From Hemileia vastatrix (taxonomy: Eukaryota > Basidiomycota > Pucciniomycetes > Pucciniales > Zaghouaniaceae), in the NCBI GenBank assembly GCA_030280995.1, contig JASXTE010000002.1, positions 2,778,001-2,842,000 on the forward strand: a stretch of 64,000 nt of DNA, written 5' to 3'. The stretch's first letter is position 1. The number at the start of each line of letters is the position of its first letter. Below the pieces are notes generated by a model, which was not told where the DNA came from, searched no databases, and was given only the letters and a program-made list of their open reading frames with translations. Made by a program: the position numbers and the translations under genes. Below, piece by piece: positions 1 to 10,808 of this stretch.

Positions 1-58
1 TTATTGCATGTATATTTTTAATTATGAATTTTTGAAAAAGCAAAAATTTTATGTCACC
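1..58. other. Left flank of element A
   Basis: AT-rich sequence with no recognisable gene. It ends just before the CAACT duplication at 59-63, so before element A arrived it was continuous with the sequence from 9371 onward. It may be the outer part of the Tc1/mariner unit whose transposase lies at 9476-10490, but the window edge prevents a test. Confidence 0.5.
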
Positions 59-63
59 CAACT
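59..63. repeat. Target-site duplication of element A, left copy
   Basis: CAACT stands directly before the TG of the left LTR and is repeated exactly at 9366-9370 after the CA of the right LTR. A 5-bp duplication is what LTR-retrotransposon integrases produce, so both ends of element A are original. Confidence 0.9.
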
Positions 64-1680
64 TGTCAAGGGGTCTTTCAAGTCTAGAAGGTTTTATAGG
101 GAGGTCCAATGGCGGTAACAACGGGTTTTAAGGGACTCAAACTTTGGTACATATTTTCTCATCTTAAAGATTATTTACTCAATAATAAGAGGTAAAAGGT
201 TGTATTATTATTATAATTAATGGATTAGAATTACGGTTAATGTAAATACTAAGGCAGTAATAGATAGTAATAAAGAATTGTAAATAGTTGTAATAAAAAA
301 ATTAAGTAATGAATGAATAAAAAACAACCAAAAGAGAGGCCTTATATAGGCAAAGGAGGGACAAAGCATGGCAATGAAATTCTAAAAACAGTAGTATGAG
401 AGAGAGAGAAAAAGAATATTCCAGAAGGAGTGTTTTCAAATAATAAAGTTGTTCTAAAAAGAAGGCGTCAAAAAGATGTATTTACAGAGTATGTCAGAAA
501 TACATCAATTTATTTAATATTTACTGTAGAAGTCAATTCTAAATAAGAAATTTGAATTTTTTGTATATATTTATTTTTATTTGAACATTAAAATTTTATT
601 TTAATTTAAAATCTATTTTTTAATATAAATCTTTATTTCTTCCAACCTGTCAAATGAGCACGGTGTTAGAGAATAAAAATATAAGGGACAATTTTATATT
701 TAATTTTAATTATTAATTTAATTTTATCATTCTGTAATTAGTTAATTTATTATACGTAATTTTAATGTAACTAATTTATAATTAAATAATTAAAATAATA
801 AGGTGTGGCTTCATCCAGTAAATAATTAATTATTTCACTGGGTAAGTATTACGCGCCACGTGACACTTGAGGCAAAAGCAGCTCATTAAATCAAAAACAC
901 AGAGGTCTAAATCCATACTCGAAGCGCAGAAAGCAATTCTACATAGCAACTGCGACTTTCCTTTGTGTACTCACTATTCGACCGCGCTAGTCTAAACTCT
1001 AAATCTAAATTAGTCAATCTCTCAATAGTGTGTCTCAGTCTTTTCCTCAATAAGCGACACACAGCGCAATAGTCAATGTAATAGTACGCTAAAAGGTTTA
1101 TTAAATGTCTTTGAATTATTAAAAAGGGTAGTGAGCATGGACGGAATGGTTAGTGGAGGATTAAAGGGTTGAGGGATGTTAGTGAGGAGGGTCCAGGTGT
1201 AACGGGTGTATTTTTTAATGGTCTGTGGTGTGCCGAATAGTGGATGGGTATGAGGTCAATGCAAGGAGGAGTAAAGGATATAAAAGGGGTTGGGTTTTTG
1301 GTTTGACATTCTTTAGAATTAAATTATAAAACGTATATATAGTTAATAGTGGTAAAGCTTTAGGTTAAATCATTATTATTGTATCTTTCCTTATTTTTCT
1401 CAGTAATCATTTCTAAATCCTAAATATTTGATTATTGAGTTTCCAACCCTTTGTGAGATCTTAAGAATTTTAATATTACCATTAAATTATATTAGAATTC
1501 TTCATGAACATATCTCAAAGCAGTAGCTCTTCCTTCGAGTCATCTTCGAATCACTTCCTTGAGCATTTCCTCTGTGCATCAAAGAAGTTTCTAAACTCCT
1601 CCCTCCATCTACTTCCAGGAACACCCTCGACCTTGTGCGTAGGTCTTCCGGTGATAGTAAGTCTAGCAGCCTGGCTGACA
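64..1680 (-). repeat. 3' LTR of element A, split by a solo LTR
   Basis: Begins TGTCAAGGGGTC and ends GCTGACA on the plus strand. It matches 8583-9365 nearly base for base except for about 19 extra bases of an ATT-type repeat near 195-220 and an 809-bp foreign block at 848-1656. Without the block and its duplication the LTR is about 802 bp, against 783 bp for the partner. Confidence 0.92.
848..1656 (-). mobile_element. Solo LTR, family J, copy 1
   Basis: An 809-bp insertion in the 3' LTR of element A, bounded by GTAAGT at 842-847 and 1657-1662, a target-site duplication absent from the partner LTR. Read on the minus strand it begins TATCACCGGAAGACC, which matches the TGTCACTGGACAACC start of the copy at 33286-34306. 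Both copies also share a stretch with CTCACAAAGGGTTG. The TG-to-TA change at the end is a point mutation. No coding capacity is seen; a 71-codon open frame at 1504-1719 crosses the boundary and is chance. Confidence 0.85.
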
Positions 1681-1692
1681 CTCCCTCACTCT
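1681..1692 (-). other. Polypurine tract of element A
   Basis: CTCCCTCACTCT on the plus strand is AGAGTGAGGGAG in the direction of element A and abuts the 3' LTR. This is the expected place and composition for the plus-strand primer of reverse transcription. Confidence 0.75.
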
Positions 1693-1713
1693 AAAAAAAC
1701 AATAAAAAAAATG

Positions 1714-1935
1714 CTATGATTTTTTCTTTTTATATTTCTTTAGCAGAGTAGGAAGGTTAGATATCTCCTTCCCAGGTATCCAAGAATCATATTCAGAAGA
1801 TTTATTCTTGAATCTCAATAAGTATTCTGTACCTTTTTCAGCAGTAACTATTCTTTCATTTAGAATCTTATCAATGTCTGCTGTCTTAGTGATCTAATTA
1901 GGGGTATTTTTTGGTCTTCCCCTCCTTTTGGGAAA
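1714..1935 (-). pseudogene. Chromodomain and AT-hook tail of element A integrase
   Basis: In a frame shifted from the integrase at 1960-3780, the minus strand reads a basic stretch with RGRP (plus-strand 1911-1930), one in-frame stop, then an acidic/aromatic module containing EYLLRFKNKSSEYDSWIP, ending at a stop at 1714. The pattern of a Y/F-rich strand, a W-P after a variable loop, and a short C-terminal helix fits a chromodomain, which in chromoviruses steers integration toward modified histones. RGRP is an AT-hook core, which binds the minor groove of AT-rich DNA. Both assignments are from motif reading. The frameshift near 1950 and the stop show that the copy is dead. Confidence 0.7.
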
Positions 1936-1959
1936 TAAATCACTATTGGATGTGTAAGG

Positions 1960-3780
1960 TTACAAAAGAGATATTGGAAAAACAGGATGTTTTCTGTCAT
2001 ATGGAGAATACAAAATAACTTCAACTGCATTATCACCAACCATTCTTCTTACAAAAAATGGGCCAGAAAATGGGTCTTTCAATTTTTTATTACCTTGTAA
2101 ATTGAAGCGGACTGTGGAAATAAACACCTCATCACCCTTATTAAAAGTGTATTCTTTATGGGATTTGTCCCATCTCTTCTTCTCATATTCAAAGGATTTT
2201 TCAATACATTTTTGAGCATGACTTCTGAAAAGTTGTTGCATTTGAAGAAAAGATTTTACACCAGGATGTATATCCAATTTAGGTATTTTATTATTGAGAA
2301 TTCGGGCAGGAGTATTTGGAACATATCCAAGCCAGAGCTCAAAAGGCTTTCTTTGAGTAACAGAATGAACAGTGCTATTATAAGCAAATTCCAACCCAGG
2401 CAGTAAGGTAACCCAATCATGAGTGAATCTGTCATTGTCTTTATACTCAAGGCCAAAGGCACAGTACCTTCTTATCATGTCCTCTAGAGTCTGAATCATT
2501 CTTTCAGCTAATCCATCAGTCTGATGGTGATGGGCAGTAGATATTTTCAGATCACAGCCACAAACATCCATCAGAGACATCCAAAATTCAGAAGTAAATT
2601 TAGGGTCTCTGTCAGAGATTATGGCTTTAGGAAAACCAGCAGTATTAACCATATGAGACCACCATAAGAAAGCTAATTCCTTAGTGGAAACATCCTTGTG
2701 AGTAGGGATAAATTTACACATTTTGGTGAATCTGTCCAAAATAACCCAACAAGAGTTATAACTGTCTTTTCCAGAAATAGGCAATCCTGTTACAAAATCC
2801 ATGTTTATTATCTGCCATGGTGCATCAGGAGGTTCAATATGTTGCATTAATCCAGCTCTCTTACCAGTAAATCTTTTTGATTTTTGGCAAGAATCACAAG
2901 ATTCAACATATAATTTGTTGTCTTCAGACATATTAACCCACCAAGCAGTGTTTTTAATTCTGATCATTGTTTTTTCAAGATCAAAATGTCCAGCTAATAT
3001 GTCATCATGACAAATTTTCAAGATTATTTCATTCATAGAAGGAGGAATAACAATGACATAACTCAAATTTCTTCTATAATATAGATATCCTTCATCAATT
3101 GAAAATTTACCTTTCTCCAAAGCCTTCTGGTACTTTGTTGGAAGGGTTTTAATTAATGCTTGTATTGAAGCATTCTTTGGATCATTTAATATGGTGCATA
3201 ACTTTTTCAAGTCAGTGTCCTTATCATATGAATCCAGAATAAGCTGTAATAGCTCTTCCTCCATATAAACCACATATATCCCATGAATATGAATAATTTC
3301 ATCCTCAGGATCATAAGCAGGATTTGAGTCATCATATGGTAAAGGTAACCTTGATAACATATCCACATTTGAGTGAACAATACCAGCCCTATGAATAATT
3401 GTCATTCTCCCTCTGTATTCCTGAACTGCTAACTGCCATCTGAACATATGTCTGTTAGGGGTTTTCAAGTTTAAAAGGGATTTAACTGCACTGCAGTCAG
3501 TAAAAAGTTCAAATTTCTGGTCATCTAGGTAATAATGTAGATTTTCTAGAGCCCACACTACGGCTAGACATTCAAGCTGAGTGGCACCATATTTCAATTC
3601 ACTATTTCTCAAGGTTCTTGAAATATAACAAATTAATACTTCTGATACTTTATCATTCATCACTTTTTTTTGATGGAGGTCAGCACCAAGACCAATAAAA
3701 CTGGCATCAGTGTACAAAACAAATGCTTGATTAAAGTCAGGTAAATCAAGAATTGGTGCTGACATCAAACAGTGTTTCAT
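1960..3780 (-). CDS. RNase H and integrase part of element A pol
   Basis: A 606-codon open frame, the longest surviving piece of element A. Residues 1-150 are RNase H, with catalytic-type Asp in YTDAS (D25), FTDCS (D95) and NVDMLSR (D140). The integrase follows. Its zinc-binding HHCC set is H258, H265, C295 and C298. The DDE triad is D328 (NMDFVTG), D390 (ISDRDPKF) and E426 (LAERMIQ), a DD35E spacing. The C-terminal part contains the GPF-type module usual in Ty3 integrases and then loses frame before the chromodomain. The ATG at 3780 lies inside a formerly longer pol, so it is an open-frame limit and not a biological start. Confidence 0.9.
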   Translation of the reverse strand: MKHCLMSAPILDLPDFNQAFVLYTDASFIGLGADLHQKKVMNDKVSEVLICYISRTLRNSELKYGATQLECLAVVWALENLHYYLDDQKFELFTDCSAVKSLLNLKTPNRHMFRWQLAVQEYRGRMTIIHRAGIVHSNVDMLSRLPLPYDDSNPAYDPEDEIIHIHGIYVVYMEEELLQLILDSYDKDTDLKKLCTILNDPKNASIQALIKTLPTKYQKALEKGKFSIDEGYLYYRRNLSYVIVIPPSMNEIILKICHDDILAGHFDLEKTMIRIKNTAWWVNMSEDNKLYVESCDSCQKSKRFTGKRAGLMQHIEPPDAPWQIINMDFVTGLPISGKDSYNSCWVILDRFTKMCKFIPTHKDVSTKELAFLWWSHMVNTAGFPKAIISDRDPKFTSEFWMSLMDVCGCDLKISTAHHHQTDGLAERMIQTLEDMIRRYCAFGLEYKDNDRFTHDWVTLLPGLEFAYNSTVHSVTQRKPFELWLGYVPNTPARILNNKIPKLDIHPGVKSFLQMQQLFRSHAQKCIEKSFEYEKKRWDKSHKEYTFNKGDEVFISTVRFNLQGNKKLKDPFSGPFFVRRMVGDNAVEVILYSPYDRKHPVFPISLL

Positions 3781-4660
3781 AGTATCAAAAGCTCTCTGTC
3801 TTTCCCTATTCCAGACAAAAGCAACATCCTTTCTAGTCAGTTGGGTAAGGGGTAAAGCTATGACTTGGTAATTTTTAGTATACTGTCTATAGTATCAACA
3901 CATTCCCAAAAAACTCTGGAGCTCTCTTACTGTGGTAGGAGCCTTCACCTGTTGTATGGCTGCCACTTTATTTTGATCAACACATATCTGTAACCCTGAA
4001 ACTACATGACCCAGCACTTTTAAGGAATGAAAACCAAATTTAAATTTCTTCAAAGCAAGTGTCATATTTATTTCATCCATTTTGTGGAACAATTCACACA
4101 GGTGGTTGAGATGGTCCTCAAATGTCTTTGAGAATATAATGATATCATCAATATAAACCATCATCCATCCTTCAATTATCTTTTGATGGAATGTGTTATC
4201 CATAACTTTTTGAAAAACTGAAGGGGAATTTTTAGGCCAAATGGAATCCTAAAATACTTATAAATACCCATATGAGTAGCAATCATCAGAAAATTCTGGG
4301 AATTCTTTTCAACAGGTACCTGGTGATATCCCTTGTTACCATCCAAGCAGCTTATATATTTAGCACCTTGTAAGGTAGCATGTATAGAGCTAATTCTAGA
4401 TAAAGGGTAGATATCATCAACAGTATAAGTATTCAATGCTCTGTAATCACCACATAACCTGGCTTTATCTTTCTAATAAGAAATTAGAACAGGTGAGATA
4501 ACACAATATTTAGGTGTATCAACTACCTTTTCAATAATATTCATTTTCAAAAGGGTAGAGATATTATCCTCAATATCCTTTCTCTTTGTGGGAAAAGCAG
4601 GGTAAGGCTTCTTCTTTAACTAGGTGGTATGTCAGTTAATGGACAGGATAATGAAAGTTT
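3781..4660 (-). pseudogene. Reverse transcriptase of element A
   Basis: Two overlapping frames on the minus strand (3895-4203 and 4176-4436) carry the RT core. It includes VDDIYPLSR, SCLDGNKGYHQVP with the first catalytic Asp, then MVYIDDIIIFSK with the YIDD catalytic pair, and LGHVVSG. Upstream, to about 4660, a further frame retains a segment of the kind that precedes the RT core and matches element B (KRKDIEDN). At least two frameshifts break the domain. Both active-site Asp of YIDD are still present. Confidence 0.85.
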
Positions 4661-4751
4661 CATTTCTTCCTTAACTAATCCTAGTTCATGTGACCCATGA
4701 GAAAAGGCCATAGGAAAAGATTTTATCAATTTAATGATGGAATCTTTATCC

Positions 4752-5771
4752 TCACCAGAAAGTTGTTCTCCAAAAAAGCATTGTCAATTTCAGACTTAAG
4801 AGCATGCATTTACTTTGTAGACTTTCTTTATATTGAATCACAGAATAACATGTGTTCAATTCTGGTTTTAACAATTTTTTGGGGGAGGAAATCTTAAATT
4901 TTCTCTTCCCATTTATCCCCATTGTGAAGCATTGGTTTGAAGGATCTAATTTTATGCCATATTTGGATAAAATGTCATTTCTTATGATAAACCAACTTCT
5001 TAAATTATCATTTTTCATGACAAAAAAATCACAAATAGCTCTTACAAAACCATGGTTATATTTAAAAAACACTGTGGCTTTGTATTTACCAATGGGGGAC
5101 AAAACAGAGCCTTACCCTCTCCAATTTTCAGAAATGATAGGCATCAGTTTAGATTTATACTCTTGATCTACTGAAGCAAGTGCCCTTTCAGATACTACAC
5201 TTCCTCCAGCTCCAGAATCCAGAACAACTTCAATGCTGGCTCCATTGATCAAGACTGGTGCTTTAAGAGGGGCAATAATGATTGAGTTATCCTCAATGTT
5301 CTTTATGATCTCAGCATCTTCAACTGTAGATAAATCATTATTATCAATGTCAATAGTATTTAAATAATAGATATCCTCTTCCAGCATCAAGATTTCTTGT
5401 TGAGATTCATATGAAATATTTCTGGAACAATCACTTGAAGTATTATCCAGTGCTGTTGTGTCATCAGCCTGCTCCTTAGTTTTTTCAACAAGATTTATCC
5501 TCTTTTCACAAACATGGCCTTTCTGCAAAGGCTTGTTGCACTTGAAGCAAGTGTTTGTTGCATACTTTTCTGGTGAAACAGGGGCAGAAGGTTTGCCAAC
5601 ATTTTCCAGAGGTTTCTGTTGGTAAGTGGAGGATTTCTCCAAAGGGGTCCTAGGAATGAATCTTCTGGAATCATACTTCTTGTTTAGAAGGATCTCATTA
5701 CAAGTATTAATGAAGGAAGAAGGTTCTCTGGAGAGCTCAGTCCTGGCCACTATCAAGTCTCTCAAAGACAT
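4752..5771 (-). pseudogene. Zinc knuckle and protease of element A
   Basis: On the minus strand 5771-5112 encodes a Cys/His cluster CFKCNKPLQKGHVC, an unusual knuckle with CX2C and then H and C far downstream. A long acidic linker follows, then VVLDSGAGGSVVS, the retropepsin active site (DSG). The protease continues after a frameshift at 5102-4752, with a conserved block ending GINGKRKFK. Element B has the same order at 56571-57719. The enzyme would cut the Gag-Pol polyprotein in the virus-like particle. Confidence 0.82.
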
Positions 5772-5798
5772 TGGTAATTTATAAAGGATCCTGTCTTT

Positions 5799-7746
5799 TC
5801 ATAACTCAAACTCCATATTTGGGTCCATTGCCCTCAAGATTTCTACAAGTTTCATTAAGAACTCAATAGGTTTATCAGTAGAAGAACTATATCTAGTTTC
5901 CTCATACTGCCTTTGTTGAGCCATCCTAAACTTGGAGCCACCAAATTGTGCTTTAATCAATTTTTTCCAATCTTCCCATGAGTAGTCATTCCTATCCAGA
6001 AGAACAGATTCATACCACATTAGGGCTACAATGGTAAACAAATAAATTAACTTAGACACAATTTCCTCATCTGGGAGTTTGTAAGAATTTTTTAAGTTAT
6101 CAATTCTGCAAATGAGTTGCTGCCAATCAGAAGAAGAATCACCATCAAATGTTGGGTACTGGTCAAGTTTTGGCCAATTCTTTTGATTTGAAGGAGCCTC
6201 CTTAGTATTAGCTTGTTTCTGAGTAAGAAGAAGCTGTAACTTCTCCAATTGTGCAGTAATCTCATTGTTTAATACTTCTGTTGAAGATCCTGGTGCATCA
6301 TCAATTTTTGATGGAAACTCAGTGGTATCAACAGGCATGTTTGAATCTAATTTTACTTTAGATGAACTAGCAACAGGTAAACTTGGAGCATCCTGTACCC
6401 TATGTTCTTTCAAGGAAGTTTCAAAATATTTTTGATCATTAAACAATGAATTCAATTTTTCTTCAATGGTTGTTAGTCTGGTTTTCTCTCTTGGAAGACT
6501 AGATAAACTCTCATTGATTGTTGCAAAGATAACTGGGTTTTATTTTGAAAAGATGAATAATGATCAATCAATCTTTTCAGGTTCATCTTATCTACCTCTA
6601 GCTCCAGGCAACAGGCAGATACAGTATCTTGCTGTTCAGACAAATCATTTTTGATATTTTGCCATAAAGCAACTTTTTTTTTCATGGGTTGCTTTGTAAT
6701 GTAACAAATCATCAGAAACTCTCTGTAACTCACTCCTCAATGCTTGATAACCCTTTTCAGTTAACAAACTATTATATTTCTGAGTCAATTGCATGTTGTT
6801 CATTATATGATTTTGTTTAGTAATAATATCCCTTAAATATTCATCATTAATGTTAGCTACATCTGGAGTGTTTCTCAATAAGGAAACAGAGTAACTTTCC
6901 AGATTCTCATAAAATCAGGCTCAAGTGTTTCATCAATTATAGCCATATCAGGATTTATCATTGAAGTAGAAATTAGAACTAAAGGATCAGATACATTTGA
7001 AATTTGAGCAATTTGTCTACTGTTCTCAGCCTCTACAGGTCTCACAGTCTCATATCCTCTTCCAGAATTATGTGAAGGAACTGAATCAGTTACAAGATAT
7101 GGTACTTAAGATTCAATAGAGGGGCTTACCATGGTTTGGGCAAGGCTTGGATGTGGTTGTTCTTTCTCCTTCATCCTCCTTGATAGGGATGAGGAGATGT
7201 TGGATTGAACTGATTGGTTCTTGAAGGACCTGCCTGAGGTGCTTGTTGCTGTTGCTGTTGGGAAAGATAATCCCACTGGGTGTTCAGCTAATCCCACTTC
7301 CACTTTGAGACTTTTAACTTTTCTTGTTGCTGGGGGGCCAGTTGTGGTAGGGCTTTGAAGGAGAAGGTTTCTTCTTCTCTTGAAGAAAAGACTCTATGTT
7401 TCTTACCTTGTCTTCTAGACAGTCTATTCTTGACCTCAGCTTGAGGTTTTCTGTCCTCAACTCCTTGATGTGAGTAGAGAGATTTTTTACCTGCTTATTT
7501 AAGGGCATCTTTTTTATCTTGAAGCCTTTAAGAAGCTCTTCTGAAGGGTTTATTGAAGGTTTTTGTTCCTGGGAATTTGTCTCTACCAGAATCTCTACTT
7601 CCTCCATTTCCACATCCTGATTGGTTCAATGATTTATTAATTTGAGCTAATTTTGTTGTTAAAGGAGAACTCACAGAAGTAGCCACACTATAATCAATCA
7701 GATCCATTTTATCTTCACGTGCATCAGAAAAACCTTGGTCAGTCAT
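5799..7746 (-). pseudogene. Gag region of element A
   Basis: The capsid core is at 6455-5799, with the tract WYESVLLDRNDYSWEDWKKL and a downstream FGGSKFRMAQQRQYEETRY, matching element B gag at 56124-56525. Upstream pieces at 6878-6473 and 7613-7314 are rich in heptad-like Leu/Lys/Glu and probably coiled coil. The first ATG of the series is at 7746. Frames shift several times, and a KWKWD motif followed by a Gln-rich stretch near 7230-7290 has a counterpart in element B. A sequence ATGGTAAGC near 7127-7135 resembles a splice donor, and element B has TTGGTAAGT at the equivalent place, so the 5' part of gag may once have been spliced. Confidence 0.75.
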
Positions 7747-8562
7747 TGTTTTAAATCTAACCTGAAGTGAGTGAAAGAAACAATAAGATGAATCAGTTTT
7801 GTTTTTTCCTTATAAAAGAAAAATAAAAAAGAATATAAAATTCTTCAGGACAAAAATCAACTGAAAATAATAATCAATTTTTTATTAATTCAAAATAATC
7901 TTATATCCAGGATTTACAAGAAATCAACTGAAGAAATAAAAATAAAATTTAATTTAACAAATAAATTTATGATAATTATCAGGCTTTAAATCAACTGATG
8001 GATATTTAATTACCAGGACTCAATGTAAACTGAAATAATTTAATATAGTGTTATTTTTTATTAATTATTAAAAATTCTATTTTCAGGAAAATTTGTCAAC
8101 TGGAACAAAAAAAAATTAATTTATTAGGACAAAGTCAACTGAAAATTACAATTAATTTAAAAATAAAAATTTATTACTTCTAGGACTAAGAACATAATTG
8201 CTCTATCTTTTTCAACTAGGAAAATAAACGAATAAAATAAATTTCAATTTACAAGACACCCCCCCCCTGTAAAAATGAGAGAATTAATGCCACTTACAGA
8301 GTGCTGAGTAAAAGGAAATACGTAGAGTATGAAGAGTGCAAAGTGATCCACAAATAGTAATCAATAATTAACACAAAATATATAACTATTAGTTAGTATA
8401 TAAGCCTAAGTTTTGGAGCGCGGTTCGATTCCCGTTTGCAGCAAAAAATAATTCACACGATATATGATGTTCATTGTTTTCGTTGTCCACTTGTCCTTAT
8501 AGGTACCTCAATGGCAGTGGTCCCACGGTCTCCGGTACTCAGGATAACAATGTGCCGTCGAC
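7747..8562 (-). other. Leader of element A with spaced repeat motif
   Basis: No gene. Between about 7838 and 8200 a motif close to CAGGACN(5-10)CAACTGA recurs six or seven times at 35-70 bp spacing, in A/T-rich surroundings. A run of C lies near 8257-8266. GGTTCGATTCC at 8422-8432 equals the consensus B box of RNA polymerase III genes, but the flanking bases do not pair as a tRNA T stem, so no tRNA is called. Confidence 0.6.
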
Positions 8563-8580
8563 AATTTGGAAAGGTTCCCA
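8563..8580 (-). other. Probable primer-binding site of element A
   Basis: Two bases inside the 5' LTR the minus strand reads TGGGAACCTTTCC. Position and the leading TGG fit a site complementary to a tRNA 3' end. Element B has the related TGGGGACCTTCC at 53929. I cannot name the tRNA. Confidence 0.55.
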
Positions 8581-8582
8581 AC

Positions 8583-9365
8583 TGTCAAGGGGTCTTTCAA
8601 GTCTAGAAGGTTTTATAGGGAGGTCCAATGGTGGTAACAATGGGTTTTAAGGGATTCAAACCTAGGTATATATTTTCTTATCTTAAAGATTATTTACTCA
8701 ATAATAAGAGGTAAAAGGTTGGATTAGAATTACGGTTAATGTAAATACTAAGGCAGTAATAGATAGTAATAAAGGAATTGTAAATATTTTTAATAAAATA
8801 AGTAAGTAATGAATGAATAAAAAACAACCAAAAGAGAGGCCTTATATAGGCAAAGGAGGGAAAAAGAACGGCAATGAAATTCTAAAAACAGTAGTATGAG
8901 AGAGAGAAAAAAAGAATATTCCAGAAGGAGTATTTTCAAATAATAAAGTTGTTATAAAAAGAAGGCCTCAAAAAGATGTATTTACAGAGTATGTCAGAAA
9001 TACATCAATTTATTTAATATTTACTGTAGAAGTCAATTCTAAATAAGAAATTTGAATTTTTTGTATATTTTTATTTTTATTTGAATATTAAAATATTATT
9101 TTAATTTAAAATCTATTTTTTAATATAAATCTTTATTTCTTCCAACCTGTCAAATGAGCATGGTGTTAGAGAATAAAAATATAAGGGAAAATTTTATATT
9201 TAATTTTAATTATTAATTTAATTTTATCATTCTGTAATTAGTTAATTTATTATAAATTATTTTAATGTAACTAATTTATAATTAAATAATTAAAATAATA
9301 AGGTGTGGCTTCATCCAGTAAATAATTAATTATTTCACTGGGTAAGTCTAGCAGCCTGTATGACA
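8583..9365 (-). repeat. 5' LTR of element A
   Basis: 783 bp, TG at 8583 to CA at 9365. It is the uninterrupted partner of 64-1680 and shows the pre-insertion state of the family J solo LTR site (GGTAAGTCTAGCAGCC). The CAACT duplication follows at 9366-9370. Confidence 0.92.
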
Positions 9366-9475
9366 CAACTAATAAGATGAAAAATTCACCTTTTCACCAT
9401 TTAACACCCTCCTCTTGATAAATCAATGGAGAAAAAAAATTGTGAAAAAAAAAATTGAAAAAAAAAATACTTTTT

Positions 9476-10490
9476 TCACCAGCGACAGGGTCCACCTCCA
9501 TTTTTGATAACATCCTTCATTCTATTAGGCATAGACGCCAACAAACCCATCAAGTAGTCCTCAGGTATGTCCCCCCAAGCTTTTTGAATGGCTTCATGAA
9601 GTTCTTCAAGTGATTTAGGCTGATAATCTTGATAAATATTGTGTATGATCTGGGCCCATAAATTCTCCATTGGGTTCATATCTGGTTATTGTGGTGGCCA
9701 ATCTGGTAGTTTTTGCAATCAAACACCTTCTTGATAGATACAGGAAATCTTAGCAGTGTGGATAGGTGCATTGTCTTCAATTAACATCAAATTATTCTTG
9801 GGATCTTCATTGTTGAGTCAGGGGAACAAGTTGGATTTGTAAAAATTGCAAATAAAATCTTTTGCTAAGTGTTTTTTTGGAGGCAGAAACACCAAAGGGA
9901 CTTTTAATTTATTAAAAAAGCCCCCCCAAATCATTATGGAAGAGCAACTGCTTCAGAAAGTGGATTGAGGGCAAGATTGCTTGAACTTTTCATCCTTCTT
10001 TCTCCAAACCTTAACCTGACATGATACCTTCCCTAGCTCAAAAGAGGACTCATCTTACCAGATGATCCTCTTCCAGTCATCAACACTTTAGTGCTAATAC
10101 TTTATTGCAAATGTAAGTCTCTTCACTTGAAGTTTCTTGTTGACAAACAGTTTTTTTGAATCTACTTGGTTGAAAATCCCCAAATCACAGGCTCTTCAAG
10201 AGACTGTACAGACAAATATTGGTGCTGTGAGGTTACTTTCAATCTAAATAAGAGAAGCTTTAAAATTGCCTGAAAATAGTGGTGCAGTTTGCAGAGGTCA
10301 TAGTCATTGGTTTTGTGTGGGCAGCCCAATTTTGGTAAATTTTTGACTGTCCCAGTGTAGCAATACTTTTGAAGAATATTGTGCACAGTAGAGTAAGGAA
10401 GCCCAAAATTTCGGGCAACATCCTTTATGTTATTGAGCCTAGCTGCCAAGCCAATGATCTTGGACCTTTCTTCAGGTGTGAGTTGAGGCC
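9476..10490 (-). pseudogene. Tc1/mariner transposase relic
   Basis: Read on the minus strand, the N-terminus (about 10490-10330) is a helix-turn-helix of the Tc1 type, with LTPEERSKIIG, then YSTVHNILQKY, then a GTVKN block. The catalytic domain follows in shifting frames: WxDESSFELGK holds the first Asp, LIEDNAPIHTAK the second, and PDMNPMENLW the acidic third residue, about 35 positions on (Tc1 type is DD34E). The C-terminal frame at 9476-9679 is intact. The total of about 340 codons is normal for the family. At least five stops or shifts make it inactive. Terminal repeats were not established. Confidence 0.88.
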
Positions 10491-10808
10491 TTCAGGCATG
10501 AGCTGGAGACAAATTCCAAAAAACTGCCATAAAAATAAGTGTTTTTCTGACAGTCAATAAAGAAAGAAAAAAATAATGTAAATACGTAAAAAGCTTACCC
10601 AATTAAAAACCAAGAGGGAAGTAACCATATAACAAACCTATATTGAAATAAGAAGGAAGATGGTCAAATGATGAAGGTATTGACATGTGGAAAAAAAATG
10701 CACAAAATAATCCAAAACAATTGGCCGGGCACTGCACACACTACAGCACATGTTTTTTTTGCCATGGGGTACAACAATTATGCAAAATTTGTGCAACAAT
10801 TATGAAAC
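10491..10808. other. Non-coding sequence between Tc1 relic and element H
   Basis: AT-rich with no frame of note. Read in reverse, 10734-10690 begins CAGTGCCCGGCCAATTG and runs into T-rich sequence, which looks like a mariner-type end. Its partner was not found inside the window. Confidence 0.35.

Larger units (their letters stand above)
64..9365 (-). mobile_element. Element A: Ty3/Gypsy chromovirus
   Basis: A full-length LTR retrotransposon read on the minus strand. The order in its own direction is 5' LTR (8583-9365), primer-binding region, leader, gag, protease, reverse transcriptase, RNase H, integrase, chromodomain, polypurine tract and 3' LTR (64-1680). Integrase after RT/RNase H places it in Ty3/Gypsy, and the C-terminal chromodomain in the chromoviruses. 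Ends are fixed by TG...CA LTR termini and a CAACT duplication on each side. The coding part has several frameshifts and stops and is not functional as it stands. The closest relative in the window is element B (46718-59694): the two share gag, protease, RT and integrase segments at the protein level, but their LTRs differ. Confidence 0.93.

Noticed and set aside
1..40. Left terminal repeat of the Tc1/mariner element
   Set aside because: Only a loose likeness (TTATT, TGCAT, T-run) to the reverse of 10690-10734; the window edge removes the outer end and no TA duplication can be tested.
1504..1719. Small Ser-rich protein
   Set aside because: The frame crosses the end of the solo LTR, the A LTR and the polypurine tract, which are unrelated units.
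8395..8450. tRNA gene around the B box in the leader of A
   Set aside because: The bases flanking the T loop pair in only two positions, and no acceptor stem, anticodon arm or A box can be placed.
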